Shown here: piece by piece, positions 1 to 9,108 of the stretch | Numbering within the stretch: the first letter of the stretch is position 1 | Layout of the letters: every line of letters begins with the position of its first letter | NCBI GenBank assembly: GCA_965213935.1 | Contig: CBDCAO010000012.1 | Span: 434,001-498,000, forward strand | Length of the DNA stretch: 64,000 nucleotides | Source of the DNA: Bin52 sp965213935 | GTDB taxonomy: Bacteria > Pseudomonadota > Alphaproteobacteria > Thalassobaculales > Thalassobaculaceae | Reading direction: 5' to 3' | Made by a program: the position numbers and the translations under genes | Notes under the pieces: generated by a model | The model's input: only the letters and a program-made list of their open reading frames with translations | Databases searched by the model: none | Told to the model about the DNA's origin: nothing

Positions 1-366
1 GTAGGCGTGCAACCGGTCCATGAAAGCGGTGTCGTCGCGCATTTGGGGAGGCATCGGTCCCAACAGGTGTCCGATTCGTTGCTGCTGTTCGACATCGACG
101 TCGAGATTGCCCACCATGACCAAGCTGCCTTCGGCGCGAATATTCTCCTTGCCACGACTGAACTGACCGGAAGCCATGTATCCCTTCATGATATTAACGC
201 CGTCCTTCTGGTCGAAGGAGATACCGGCCACTTCGTCGAAGCAGACCACGTCGTACTGACATACCAAGCCCCGCTGGCCGTTCGCGTTGTTGACAAACAT
301 CTTGGCCACTGTCGCCTTACCGCCTGAAACCAGATGGGCGTAAGGTGAGATCTGCTGGAACAAATG
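1..366 (-). pseudogene. brxL: BrxL fragment (BREX Lon-like protease/AAA+), fused to a brxC fragment
   Basis: Read on the minus strand in its own frame this gives a continuous stretch of BrxL, the Lon-like AAA+ protein of type 1 BREX phage defence. Visible signatures are LFQQISPYAHLVSGG, the AAA+ Walker-B-like segment VVCFDEVAGISF, NIMKGYMASGQFSRG and GPMPPQMRDDTAFMDR. The N-terminal part of BrxL, including the Walker A region, is absent: upstream of about position 366 the sequence changes frame and becomes BrxC. The fragment continues past the left window edge, so the C-terminal Lon domain cannot be judged. Family assignment is firm; loss of function is inferred from the missing N-terminus. 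Confidence 0.85.
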
Positions 367-933
367 GCTACGATCATCGCATTGTCTTCAGCCACACGTC
401 CCAGACGTGTGTCTTGCAACTGGCGGGAAATTTCCCCGCTGTGGGTTTCGATGAGGCGCCGGACGTCGGACACCGCTGACGGTTTCTTTTGCAACAAGAC
501 CTTTCGGGTGACGGTCTCCACATCCGTGTCGGACAGCGAAATACGGATCGTGAAGCGATCCAGCATCTTGCTAAGCAGCGACATTTCGGTGAGAGCGCTT
601 TGCCCCGCACCCACGATCATCACCCGGCTGTCGAGCTGCTTGGCCACAGCTTCGGCAAGCTCGGTGACGTAGACCGATCGATCATTGGAGTCGCCCACAT
701 ACTGCTGAACTTCGTCCAGCACGATCAGCGTACAGGGCAGGCGTCCGTCCCGACCGATGCGACCCAGAGCCTCCTTGGCGGTGATTAGGAACTCTTCGGT
801 TCCGATATCGGACGACAGGGGCGGGAACTGGCTCCTAATCAGCTGTCTGGCCTGGGCTTCGTCGCCTGCAAATCCGGGATCGCAGCCAATGACCGCACGT
901 GCAATCAGCAGTCGAATGAAGTCAAATGAAACG
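367..933 (-). pseudogene. brxC: BrxC fragment (BREX P-loop ATPase), both ends lost
   Basis: The minus strand encodes about 190 residues of the BREX core ATPase BrxC. The Walker-B-like segment TLIVLDEVQQYVGDS, the following IVGAGQSALTEMSLL and the SGEISRQLQDTRLGR block are all recognisable. BrxC is normally about 1,200 residues, so this is a small internal piece. It ends at residues NAMIVA, just where BrxC usually continues into a conserved YPLLPVRRR-like segment; instead the DNA switches to brxL. On the other side it is bounded by a perfect hairpin and then a HipA fragment on the opposite strand. A deletion that removed the middle of a BREX locus explains this best. Confidence 0.8.
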
Positions 934-969
934 ACATGCTTCGCCGGCAAGTTAGCCGGCGAAGCATGT
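934..969. repeat. Perfect 15-bp inverted repeat (hairpin) at the brxC/hipA junction
   Basis: ACATGCTTCGCCGGC is followed after a 6-nt spacer (aagtta) by its exact reverse complement. The arms lie at 934-948 and 955-969. It sits exactly between two truncated genes on opposite strands. It could be a terminator without a U-tract, the end of a mobile element, or a rearrangement scar; the sequence does not decide. Confidence 0.9.
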
Positions 970-1013
970 AGCCGCCGTCCCGCCCGTCCGTTCGCCGAAA
1001 CGCGAGCGCCTGA

Positions 1014-1712
1014 GCCGCATGGCTTTGCCTGGAACTCGGCCGTGCCGGCGGCTTCGAAGTGCCATCCGCCACATTGGTCGAAATGCCCGACGACATGCCC
1101 CCGGCATTTCTGGTCGAACGTTTCGACATCCGGCGCGGCCCGGAAGACCGGCGCCGTCTTGCGCTCGAGGACTTCTGCTCGGTTCTGGACATGCCCGCCT
1201 CGGCGAAATACGACAGCATCATCGAGCGCGTGGCCAGGCATCTCAGGCCGCTCTCGACCGATCCGGTCGCCGATCTCGGCCTCCTGTTCCGTCGCGCCGC
1301 CTTCGCCTGGCTCATTGCCGACGGCGATATGCACCTGAAGAATGTCGCTCTCCTGAGAACGGCTGATGCCAGGGCGAAAACCTTCGCCTCTGTTCGGCTG
1401 GCGCCGCTCTATGACGCGGTCACCACCCGCGTCTTTCCCGGCCTTGCCGGCGACCGCATGGCCCTGAAGCTCAACGGCGAGGATGATCGGCTCCGCCTCC
1501 GGGACTTTCTCACGACGGCCCGAACGATTGGACTGCGGGGCAGCGAAGCCCGGACGGCCTTGGTGGACCTCGTTGCGCGACTCTCCCGAGGTGCGACCAC
1601 TCTCGATTTGCCAGCATTTGCGCAGCAGTCGGAAGCAGCCAGGACCGTCCGGGACCGGGTATCAGACATCGTCGGGAAACGTTGTGCTGCGCTCATGCAG
1701 GATCTCTCCTGA
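1014..1712 (+). pseudogene. hipA: HipA-type kinase toxin, C-terminal fragment
   Basis: The reading frame opens after a TGA at 1011-1013 and yields about 230 residues that match the C-terminal kinase lobe of HipA, the serine/threonine kinase toxin of HipBA modules. Visible motifs are FLVERFD, the catalytic-loop-like ADGDMHLKN and the metal-binding-loop-like LAPLYD. HipA is usually 400-440 residues, so the N-terminal lobe with the ATP-binding P-loop is gone and no HipB-like antitoxin is adjacent. A GTG at 1059 could start a 217-residue product, but a lone C-lobe should be inactive. Truncation is seen; inactivity is inferred. Confidence 0.8.
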
Positions 1713-1901
1713 AAAGCGAGTCGCCAGTCGATCCCGTCCCCAGCCACCTCCGGCTTCAACATGCCCGGCCGGCCGTACACCGACGCCGTCAGCACCACGC
1801 CCACCTTCGCGGTCCCGGTAGCCTCAGGCAGCTCCGTCGAGCCCTGCTCTCGGGCGGAGGGAAGCCCCGCGGAGCTGAAGGAGTCCTGCCGGAAGGACGC
1901 C

Positions 1902-2045
1902 ATGCCGAGACCGTTGTCGGACGACCTGCGTGTCGGTTTGCTGGAGGCGGCCGAAGCGGGCGGCACGCCCCGCGCCATGGATGAGCGGCTCGGGGTGAGC
2001 CCGAGTTCAGTGAACAGGAACCATCAGCGCTGGCAGCGAACCTGC
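1902..2045 (+). pseudogene. IS630-type transposase, N-terminal remnant
   Basis: The frame starting at ATG 1902 begins MPRPLSDDLRVGLLEAAEAG and continues with a helix-turn-helix, ERLGVSPSSVNR, then a QRWQRT segment. This is the usual N-terminal DNA-binding start of IS630-family transposases. Similarity stops near 2045 and no catalytic DDE domain follows. The frame stays open to 2285 but with no recognisable content. Moderate confidence because only about 48 residues are informative. Confidence 0.55.
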
Positions 2046-2304
2046 GACTGTCGTTCCGTGGGCAACCGCCGGCATGCAGGCGGCGGTGTCGACGAAGGCG
2101 CCGCCCCGGCTTCCCCGTTCGGGATCCGGGACGCCTCGGGATCGAGGGTCCGAGCGTCGCACCCGGCGCGCCATCCGTCGCTGGCGAACCCGTCGCCGTC
2201 TTCTCCGCTTGCCCACTGCCCGGCCGATGGTACACGGTGGCGGTGCGACCACAATCGGGCGGGAGATCGAGCGTGGCCAACGTGACGGTGTCGAGAGAGG
2301 TTCC

Positions 2305-2748
2305 ATGAGGGCGCTCATCCAGCGGGTCGCAGAGGCCCGCGTCGACATCGCCGGCGAGACGGTGGGCGCGGTCGGCAACGGCATGCTGGTCCTCGTATGC
2401 GCAATGCAGGGCGACAGCGACGAGCAGGCGCAACTCCTCGCGCGCAAGGTCGCCAACCTCCGCATCTTCGAGAGCGAACCCGGCAAGATGAACCTCTCGA
2501 TCCTGAAGAGCGGCGGGTCGGCGCTGGTCGTCAGCCAGTTCACGCTTGCCGCCGACACGAGCCGCGGCAACCGGCCGGGCTTCTCCTACGCCGCGCCGCC
2601 GGATGAGGGCGAGCGCCTCTACGAGCTTTTCAAGGCCTCCCTCGCCGAGCACGGCGTGCCTGTCGCCGCCGGTTGTTTCGGCGAGGTGATGCAGGTCCAC
2701 CTCGTCAACGACGGCCCGGTCACGATCTGGATCGATACGGCGGGATAG
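2305..2748 (+). CDS. dtd: D-aminoacyl-tRNA deacylase (DTD)
   Basis: A 147-residue protein of the usual DTD length. It hydrolyses D-amino acids, and glycine mischarged on tRNA(Ala), from tRNA, so it proofreads translation in the cytoplasm. Family signatures are present: the start MRALIQRV, the SQFTL active-site motif, the RGNRPGFSYAAPP segment and a Gly-cisPro motif near the C-terminus (NDGPVTIWIDT). The ATG at 2305 is preceded by a purine-rich GAGAGAGG. It stands alone: no close neighbour shares its strand. Confidence 0.95.
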   Translation: MRALIQRVAEARVDIAGETVGAVGNGMLVLVCAMQGDSDEQAQLLARKVANLRIFESEPGKMNLSILKSGGSALVVSQFTLAADTSRGNRPGFSYAAPPDEGERLYELFKASLAEHGVPVAAGCFGEVMQVHLVNDGPVTIWIDTAG

Positions 2749-3379
2749 CACGCGTCCTTTGACAGGTCACGGAACGGCGCGCTTGAATCCCGGCTCGTCC
2801 GGCATGCGGTCCTCAACAAAACCCCGCCAGGGCCGTGCTGCGAGCCCGGCGAGGAGCAATTGACATGCGTCACGGGACTCGCGCGGCTGCGAACAGTCAA
2901 GCACGCACACCGCGGACCTTGACAGCCCCGGGGTCCGTGCCGGCGCTCCGCTCGTGTTCGAGCGCCGGGGGCCCCGGCGCTGGTCCGTCGAGCCGTCGGC
3001 GACCTCGTGCCAGCGCGCCGGTGTCCGCTCGAGCATCTTCGTCTCCATGGTCCTGTCTGGCATCTCGCGCCGCACCTCTCACGTGCCTTCGAACGCGGCC
3101 AATGGCTCGGCGGTGACGCCCTGCGGCCGGGGCGCGCGGCCTGGCCGGGGCGTCGTTGACCGGCTTCGCCCGATCGCGCACGCGGCTGATCTCGACACAG
3201 GGATTCTTCCGGATTGTGAGACGCGGATGCCGCGCTTGCGACGCTACGGCGAGGCCATCGGGCTGATCGCACCCGGTCCCCGCGACAGGCACGGGACCTG
3301 CTCCCGGGTACCTGTTCAGCCGTGACTGACCCGCGAGTACGGGAACAATCCCGGCCTGGAGGTGACGCGGGAACGCCGG
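2749..3379. other. Intergenic stretch without a recognisable gene
   Basis: About 630 bases between dtd and the convergent threonine dehydratase gene. Only compositional open frames occur in all six frames, none with a recognisable motif or domain. I see no tRNA, terminator with a U-tract or repeat. Confidence 0.6.
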
Positions 3380-4633
3380 TTACAGGGCCGGCTGCGCAGG
3401 CGCAGGCCGGTTCGTTCGGGAATGGCCGGCCTGCACGCGCTCCGGTCGCATGCCGGTATCGGCAAGTGCCGCCATGATGCGTTCCACGTGTTCCGCATCC
3501 CGGGTCTCCAGCACGAACTCGACCTCGACCAGCTTGACCGGCACATCCTCGAACCAGACTTGGTGGTGGACGTCGACGATGTTGCCGCCGGCCTTCGCAA
3601 TGACCTGGGCGGCACGAGCCAGGGCGCCTGGCTGATCGGCGGTCTGGACCCGGATCCGGACCAGCCGGCCGCTTCGCACAAGTCCGCGCATCAGCACCGA
3701 GGACAGCAGCCTCGAATCGATGTTGCCTCCCGAAACCACCAGGCCGGCCCTCTGACCGGCAAAGCGTTCCGGTTCGCTCAGCACGGCCGCAAGCGATGCC
3801 GCGCCGGCCCCTTCCACCACCTGCTTCTCGATCTCGGCCATGAGCTGCACCGCGTGCTCGAGCCGGGCTTCGTTCACCAGCACGATGTCCTCGACCAGCT
3901 CACGGACGACCGGCATGGTGTTCACGCCGGGACGCTTGACCGCGATCCCTTCCGCAATCGTCGGCCCTGCAGTCGGCAGCGACCAGCCCCTGAGCCCGTG
4001 GTGCATGGAGGGGTAGCTCTCGACCTCGACTCCGATGATGCGGATCCCGGGTTTGAGCGCCTTCGCCGCCACGGCGATGCCGGCGATCAGGCCGCCGCCG
4101 CCGATCGGGACAACGAGGCAGTCAAGATCGGGAACCGCCCGCAGCATCTCCAGCCCGACCGTCCCCTGGCCCGCAATGATCCTCGGGTCGTCGTAGGGAT
4201 GCACGACCGTGAGACCGTCGGCTTCGGCGCGCTCCTGCACGAAGGCTTCACCCTCCGAGACCGAGTCGCCGTGCAGGATGACGGTCGCACCGAGCAGCTC
4301 GGTCGAGCCGATCTTGCCGAACGGCGTCGAGACCGGCATGACGATGGTCGACGGCACCCCCATCTGCCTTGCGCGGTACGCGACGCCCTGTGCGTGGTTC
4401 CCGGCCGAGAGCGCGATGACGCCCCGCTCTCGCTGCGGCGCGGTGAGGTCGGCCAGCCGCACCAGGGCTCCGCGGTCCTTGAAGGACGCGGTGAACTGCC
4501 GGTTCTCGAGCTTGAGGAACACCGAGGCCCCGGTGATTTCGCTCAAGGTCAGCGAGTGCTCGAACGGCGTGCGCACCACCTTGCCGTCCAGCATGCGGCC
4601 GGCGGCCTCGATATCGGACAGTGTCAGGATCAT
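3380..4633 (-). CDS. ilvA: Threonine ammonia-lyase (threonine dehydratase) with C-terminal ACT domain
   Basis: A 417-residue PLP enzyme that deaminates threonine (and serine) to 2-oxobutanoate. The PLP lysine lies in TASFKDRGA near residue 51, and the phosphate-binding glycine loop is VPIGGGGLIAG. A single ACT domain occupies about residues 325-400 (RIRVQTADQPGALARAA), as in the short catabolic/TdcB-like form rather than the long biosynthetic IlvA with two regulatory domains. Its ATG overlaps the stop of the upstream acylase gene by four bases, so the two are translationally coupled. It is the last gene of a four-gene minus-strand run starting at 8822. Symbol by family; tdcB is the alternative. 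Confidence 0.9.
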   Translation of the reverse strand: MILTLSDIEAAGRMLDGKVVRTPFEHSLTLSEITGASVFLKLENRQFTASFKDRGALVRLADLTAPQRERGVIALSAGNHAQGVAYRARQMGVPSTIVMPVSTPFGKIGSTELLGATVILHGDSVSEGEAFVQERAEADGLTVVHPYDDPRIIAGQGTVGLEMLRAVPDLDCLVVPIGGGGLIAGIAVAAKALKPGIRIIGVEVESYPSMHHGLRGWSLPTAGPTIAEGIAVKRPGVNTMPVVRELVEDIVLVNEARLEHAVQLMAEIEKQVVEGAGAASLAAVLSEPERFAGQRAGLVVSGGNIDSRLLSSVLMRGLVRSGRLVRIRVQTADQPGALARAAQVIAKAGGNIVDVHHQVWFEDVPVKLVEVEFVLETRDAEHVERIMAALADTGMRPERVQAGHSRTNRPAPAQPAL

Positions 4634-6801
4634 TCGGGTTCGATCACCAGTTTGTGGGCGGGAGCCGTCGTACCCGCCAGTACCAACGGATCACCGTCGC
4701 GCCAGCGCGTCATGAGATCGGCGTACCAGCGGGAGAACGGATTTCCAGACTGGCCCGGCGTGACGATGAACTCGGACCGATCAAGGTCATCGAGGGTGTA
4801 GATGGCGCGATACCCCGCTCCGTGCACGTGGCGGAACGGATGGGCCTCGTCGGAAAACCGCACACCGCCACGGTTGATGGTATCCGGCCCGCCGTCGGTC
4901 GGAATTTCCCGTTCGATCATTGAACGCAGCAGCGGGATGCGCCCGGCGAACGGGTGGGAAAACCGCGCTGCGTGGGCCTTGCCCCACACCGGCCTGTCCG
5001 ACCCGTAGCGATCCCCGATCATGCTCCGGGCACGCGCGAGCGCATCACGGATGCGGTCCTCACAGTTCTCGATACCGGGTGTCGAGATGACGTCGCACCA
5101 TTCCGGCCGCCGGGTGAGCACGTGAACCAGGGCCTGCGGCCGGTAGCGCCACCACGAGGTAAACCGGGGCCCGAGCTCGTCGGCGAAGATGCCGCGCAGC
5201 AGTTCCCTGACCCACGTGATGTAGAGCAGCGGCTCATGCCTGTCGCGGTCCATGGTTCCGTCCCAGGCGGCGAGTTCGGGAACCGGAGCCGCGCCGAGCA
5301 GGTGCGGCAGAACCATCCGGGCCGAAAGCGACACGCTGTCCATCTGGATTGACCGGTGGTCGGCCCCCTTCGCGAGCAGCATGGCAATGCGCCGCGCCCG
5401 CCAGGGCGGCCGCCAGTCCCGGCCGAGGAAGTACGGGTAGTCCGGCCCGACCATGCGGTTGTTGGCATTGAGCAGCCGGCCGGAGGGGGGATCCACCACG
5501 CGCGGCAGTTCGTCGTAGGGGATCATCCGTTCCCAGCTGCGCCGCGCCGACGGCACGAGGCCGCCCGGCTGCTCGCGCAGCGGGACACGCGCCGGCGATA
5601 TCATCCCGATCCGCCCGTGCCGGTCGGCGTAGGCGACGTTCTGGTGCGGGGAGTGGAACGATGCGAGCGCGGCCTCGAACCCGGCCCACGAGGTCGCGCG
5701 GTTCACCTGCGCCAGTGCCTCGACGGTCCGGTCGTTGCCGAGGAAGATCGGGCTCTCCAGCGACCAGCCTTCCGGGTACCGGTCCGACAGGTCGGACAGC
5801 ACCACCCCGGATGCCGTCTCCCGCACCACCAGCGTTTCGGGTTCACCCCATCGCACATTGATGGTCTCGGTTCGTGTCGAGAGCACCTCGGGTTCGCGCA
5901 CCAGGTCCGCCATGTCGGTTGCGGCGTTCGTCATGCCCCAGGCGATGGCGCCGTTGTGGCCAAGCACCATCATCGGCACTCCCGGCGCCGTGGCGCCGGC
6001 GAGGACATCGGCGCCCACCTCGATCCGGGCCAGGTACCAGATGCCGGGGATCGACAGTCCCAGGTGCGGATCATTGGCAAGCACCGGGGGTGACCGCACG
6101 GCCCACAGGTTCGATCCTCCGGTTCCCACCGGGGCGACGGCGTCCGGTGGGTCGCCACCGACGTCCTGCGGCCAGAGATCTTCGAGCTGTTCCGGGTTCA
6201 GCTGTTCGGCAAGCCTGCCGCGCAGCAGTTCGGTGCGCCAGTTTCCGAGCAGCTGCAGGGCCATCATCCGTCCCCAGAGCAGCGAGTCGGTGACCTGCCA
6301 CGGTTCAGGGTCGTGCAGCAGCAGTTCGAGCAGCCATGGCAGCGCGCCGTCATGGCTGGTCCGCCAGGCGTTGACACCGGCCGCGTAGGCCTCGATCTCG
6401 GCGCGCAGTCGCGGCGAAAGGATCCGTTCCTGCTCACGCGCCTGGCGATAGAGGCCGAGACCCCGGAAGAAGCGGTCGAGCGGAACTCCGCTGGCACCGA
6501 CGAGCTCGGCCATGCGACCGGCACCGGTCCTGCGCATCATCTCCATCTGCCCGAAGCGGTCCTGCGCATGCGCGAAGCCGAGGCCGAAGGCGGCATCGGC
6601 ACGGGTCCTGGCCCTGACGGTCACCACGCCGTGGGCGTCACGCAGGATCTCGACCCGCTGGTCCGGGCCCTGGAGGCTCACCTGCCCGTCGAGCTGCGGC
6701 AGCGAGCTGCGAAGCCACAGCACACCGCCACCGACACCGGCGGCGAGCACCATCACGCCCGCGGCAAGTCCGATGACCCCGTAACGCAGCGGGCGAGGCA
6801 T
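4630..6801 (-). CDS. Penicillin-acylase-family Ntn hydrolase, membrane-anchored or exported
   Basis: A 723-residue amidase of the penicillin G/cephalosporin/N-acyl-homoserine-lactone acylase family. These are made as precursors that cleave themselves before a catalytic serine, which becomes the N-terminus of the beta chain. The serine is visible in GTGGSNLWAV, followed by the family motif LANDPHLGLSIPG. A hydrophobic helix (about residues 7-30) suggests export or an inner-membrane anchor. ATG 6801 is chosen because it starts the signal region cleanly; a GTG at 6831 would add ten residues. It overlaps the downstream threonine dehydratase gene by four bases. Substrate unknown: an N-acylated amino acid or an acyl-homoserine lactone are both possible. 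Confidence 0.85.
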   Translation of the reverse strand: MPRPLRYGVIGLAAGVMVLAAGVGGGVLWLRSSLPQLDGQVSLQGPDQRVEILRDAHGVVTVRARTRADAAFGLGFAHAQDRFGQMEMMRRTGAGRMAELVGASGVPLDRFFRGLGLYRQAREQERILSPRLRAEIEAYAAGVNAWRTSHDGALPWLLELLLHDPEPWQVTDSLLWGRMMALQLLGNWRTELLRGRLAEQLNPEQLEDLWPQDVGGDPPDAVAPVGTGGSNLWAVRSPPVLANDPHLGLSIPGIWYLARIEVGADVLAGATAPGVPMMVLGHNGAIAWGMTNAATDMADLVREPEVLSTRTETINVRWGEPETLVVRETASGVVLSDLSDRYPEGWSLESPIFLGNDRTVEALAQVNRATSWAGFEAALASFHSPHQNVAYADRHGRIGMISPARVPLREQPGGLVPSARRSWERMIPYDELPRVVDPPSGRLLNANNRMVGPDYPYFLGRDWRPPWRARRIAMLLAKGADHRSIQMDSVSLSARMVLPHLLGAAPVPELAAWDGTMDRDRHEPLLYITWVRELLRGIFADELGPRFTSWWRYRPQALVHVLTRRPEWCDVISTPGIENCEDRIRDALARARSMIGDRYGSDRPVWGKAHAARFSHPFAGRIPLLRSMIEREIPTDGGPDTINRGGVRFSDEAHPFRHVHGAGYRAIYTLDDLDRSEFIVTPGQSGNPFSRWYADLMTRWRDGDPLVLAGTTAPAHKLVIEPE

Positions 6802-6852
6802 CACCGCGTGACTGGGACAGGCTCCGGGCACGCCCGCAGCGTCATGGCGCGT

Positions 6853-8013
6853 TCACTCGGCCGCATGCCCGAGTTCCTCCAGGATTCGCGCCCGGTCCTG
6901 ATCGACATCTGGAGCGCTCGGCCGACTGCGCGGGTCCTCGAACCCGGAAATCTTGATCGGGCTTCCGGCCACGCGCAGGTGTCCGGCTGTCGGGTCGTCG
7001 ATGTCGATCACCATGTTGCGGGGTTCGACCTGCGGGTGCTCCAGCACGGTGCTGATCGAATTGATCCCGCTCGCCGGAATCCCGGCCGGGTCCAACAGCG
7101 CGAGCCAGTCCGCGGTATCGCGACCCTTCAGGATGCCCTCGATCTCGGCTTCCAGCGTCTGCTGGTTCTCGTTGCGCAGGTTGTTGGAGGCATAGCGCGG
7201 ATCCGCAGCCAGATCCGCCCGGTCGAGGATGTCGCAGAACCGGGTGAACATGACGTCGTTGCCCGCGGCAACGATCATCCAGCCGTCCCTGGTGCGAAAG
7301 GTCTGGAACGGCGTGATCGAGGGATGCCGACCACCCAGCGGACCGGGAACCTCGCCAGTGGCGCTGTAGCGTGCAATCGCGTTCTCGCACAGCGCGACCT
7401 GGCAATCGAGCATGCCGATGTCGACCTTCCGGCCCCGGCCCGAGGTCCTGCGGTCGAACAGGGCGGTCAGAATGCCGATGGTGGTAAACAGCCCGGCTCC
7501 GATATCTCCGATGGACATGCCGACGCGTGTCGGTTCGCCGCCGGGCTGACCGGTAATGGACATGATGCCGCCCATCGCCTGCACCACCATGTCATAGGCC
7601 GGCCGGGCCGAATGCGGCCCGGTATGCCCGAACCCCGAGCACGCAGCGTAGATCAGCGCCGGGTACCGGTCCTGCACGTCATCCCAGCCGTAGCCGAGCT
7701 TCTCCATGGTCCCCGGCCGGAAATTCTCGATCACCACGTCGGCGCCCGCGAGCAATGCCTCGAAGATTCGCCGGTCCGAAGTCTCCTTCAGGTTGAGCGC
7801 GATACTCTCCTTGCCGCGGTTGATCGAGATGAAATACGCGGACTTGCCGTTGACGAACGGACCGTATTCGCGTGCATCGTCACCGCGACCCGGTGTCTCG
7901 ACCTTGATCACGCGCGCGCCGAGATCGGCCAGGATCATGGTGCAGTACGGGCCGGCGAGAACCCGTGTCAGGTCGATGACCGTAACACCAGCGAGCGGTC
8001 CGGTTGAGGTCAT
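6853..8013 (-). CDS. Family III (CaiB/BaiF) CoA-transferase
   Basis: A 386-residue cytoplasmic enzyme that moves CoA between carboxylic acids. Family marks are the start LAGVTVIDLTRVLAGPYCT, the segment KGKESIALNLK-like (here RGKESIALNLK), VIENFRPG and the catalytic-aspartate motif ARPAYDMVVQAMGG. Length matches the family. It lies 29 bases downstream of an SDR gene and about 50 bases upstream of the acylase gene, on the same strand. The combination suggests breakdown of an acyl or hydroxy-acyl compound. CoA donor and acceptor cannot be read from sequence. Confidence 0.88.
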   Translation of the reverse strand: MTSTGPLAGVTVIDLTRVLAGPYCTMILADLGARVIKVETPGRGDDAREYGPFVNGKSAYFISINRGKESIALNLKETSDRRIFEALLAGADVVIENFRPGTMEKLGYGWDDVQDRYPALIYAACSGFGHTGPHSARPAYDMVVQAMGGIMSITGQPGGEPTRVGMSIGDIGAGLFTTIGILTALFDRRTSGRGRKVDIGMLDCQVALCENAIARYSATGEVPGPLGGRHPSITPFQTFRTRDGWMIVAAGNDVMFTRFCDILDRADLAADPRYASNNLRNENQQTLEAEIEGILKGRDTADWLALLDPAGIPASGINSISTVLEHPQVEPRNMVIDIDDPTAGHLRVAGSPIKISGFEDPRSRPSAPDVDQDRARILEELGHAAE

Positions 8014-8042
8014 GGCAGTTCCCTCCTGCTCGGATTGCGGTC

Positions 8043-8822
8043 TCAGAACGCGCTGTTGTAGAGGCCGCCATCAAGCAGAAGGCTCTGGCCGGTGATGTAG
8101 CCGGCCTGGCGGCTGCACAGGAAGGCCGCAGCCTCGCCGAACTCTTCGGGATCGCCGGCCCGGCGGGCCGGTACACCGGCAATCCGCTGCTCGTGAGCCT
8201 CCTCGTGGCTGATGCCGAGTTGTGCGGCGGCAGCATCAATGCCACCACGGTACCGGTCGGTGTCGAAGAACCCCGGCTGGATGTGGTTGATGGTGACGCC
8301 GCTCGATGCAACCGAGCGGCATACACCGGCGCAGAACGCGGTGAGCCCGGCCCGGGCCGCACTCGACAGGTCGAGCCCGAACACCGGCATCCGCACGGAA
8401 ATCGAGGTGATGTTGAGTATGCGGCCGAACCCCCGTTCGGCCATGCCGTCGACGACCCGCTGGATCATCTCGATCGGGGTCACCATGTTCCAGGTCACCC
8501 CGGTCAGCATCGAGTCGCGGTCGAGTTCCCTGAAGTCACGGTAGGGAGGGCCGCCCGCGTTGGTGATCAGGATGTCGGGCTGCGGCGCGGCCGCGAACAG
8601 GGCATCCTGGCCATCCCGTGTCGTGACGTCCGCCGCAACCTCGTGGACGTCGGCTCCGGTGGCGGTACGGATCTCTGCAGCCGTGCGCGCAAGCCGCTCG
8701 GGATCGATACCGTTCACGACCACGATGCAGCCGGCACGGGCGAGCGACATGGCACAGGCTCGACCGAGCCCTCTGCTCGATCCGCAGACAATGGCGTGGC
8801 TGCCGGCAATTCCGAGATCCAT
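8043..8822 (-). CDS. SDR-family protein with altered catalytic residues
   Basis: A 259-residue short-chain dehydrogenase/reductase fold protein. The NAD(P)-binding motif is present but altered (CGSSRGLGRA near residue 14), as are NAG (TNAGGPP) and the C-terminal GQSLLLDGG. At the place of the usual YxxxK the sequence reads LDLSSAARAGL, so catalytic Tyr and Lys are both replaced. A recognised 3-ketoacyl-reductase-like SDR subgroup shares this loss, so it may still bind nucleotide or catalyse by another route. First gene of the minus-strand run leading to the CoA-transferase, acylase and threonine dehydratase genes. Confidence 0.82.
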   Translation of the reverse strand: MDLGIAGSHAIVCGSSRGLGRACAMSLARAGCIVVVNGIDPERLARTAAEIRTATGADVHEVAADVTTRDGQDALFAAAPQPDILITNAGGPPYRDFRELDRDSMLTGVTWNMVTPIEMIQRVVDGMAERGFGRILNITSISVRMPVFGLDLSSAARAGLTAFCAGVCRSVASSGVTINHIQPGFFDTDRYRGGIDAAAAQLGISHEEAHEQRIAGVPARRAGDPEEFGEAAAFLCSRQAGYITGQSLLLDGGLYNSAF

Positions 8823-9108
8823 GGCTTGTCTCCGGGGTTATCCAATGTGCGGCGACACAATGCGTTTCGAGCCTGCCCCCTGCAACCCAAACCTGCCCGT
8901 CCGCCCGAAGTCCGCTGGTCTGCACCGGGCCGTCGCCGGCGCAATGCAACCGGGTGCGGCGGTGTCCGCCGGCGCAACGGGAACGTCATCAGCGACTGCG
9001 CGCCGGAAAGCGCCGAACGATCGGTCGGACCCTGCCCCCGGGGTCCGGGCGTCTCCGCGGGCCGCACTCGAACCGGGCGATGTCCGCGATCCTGATCGCC
9101 GCCCGGGA

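Noticed and set aside
186..1334. A 382-codon minus-strand open frame covering the BREX remnants and HipA region
   Set aside because: Only the stretch 367-933 carries BrxC sequence. Upstream it is antisense to HipA and downstream it is out of frame with BrxL.
3362..4801. A 479-codon plus-strand frame antisense to the threonine dehydratase gene
   Set aside because: It is His/Arg/Asp-rich shadow coding of a high-GC gene with no motif; the minus strand holds an intact family member.
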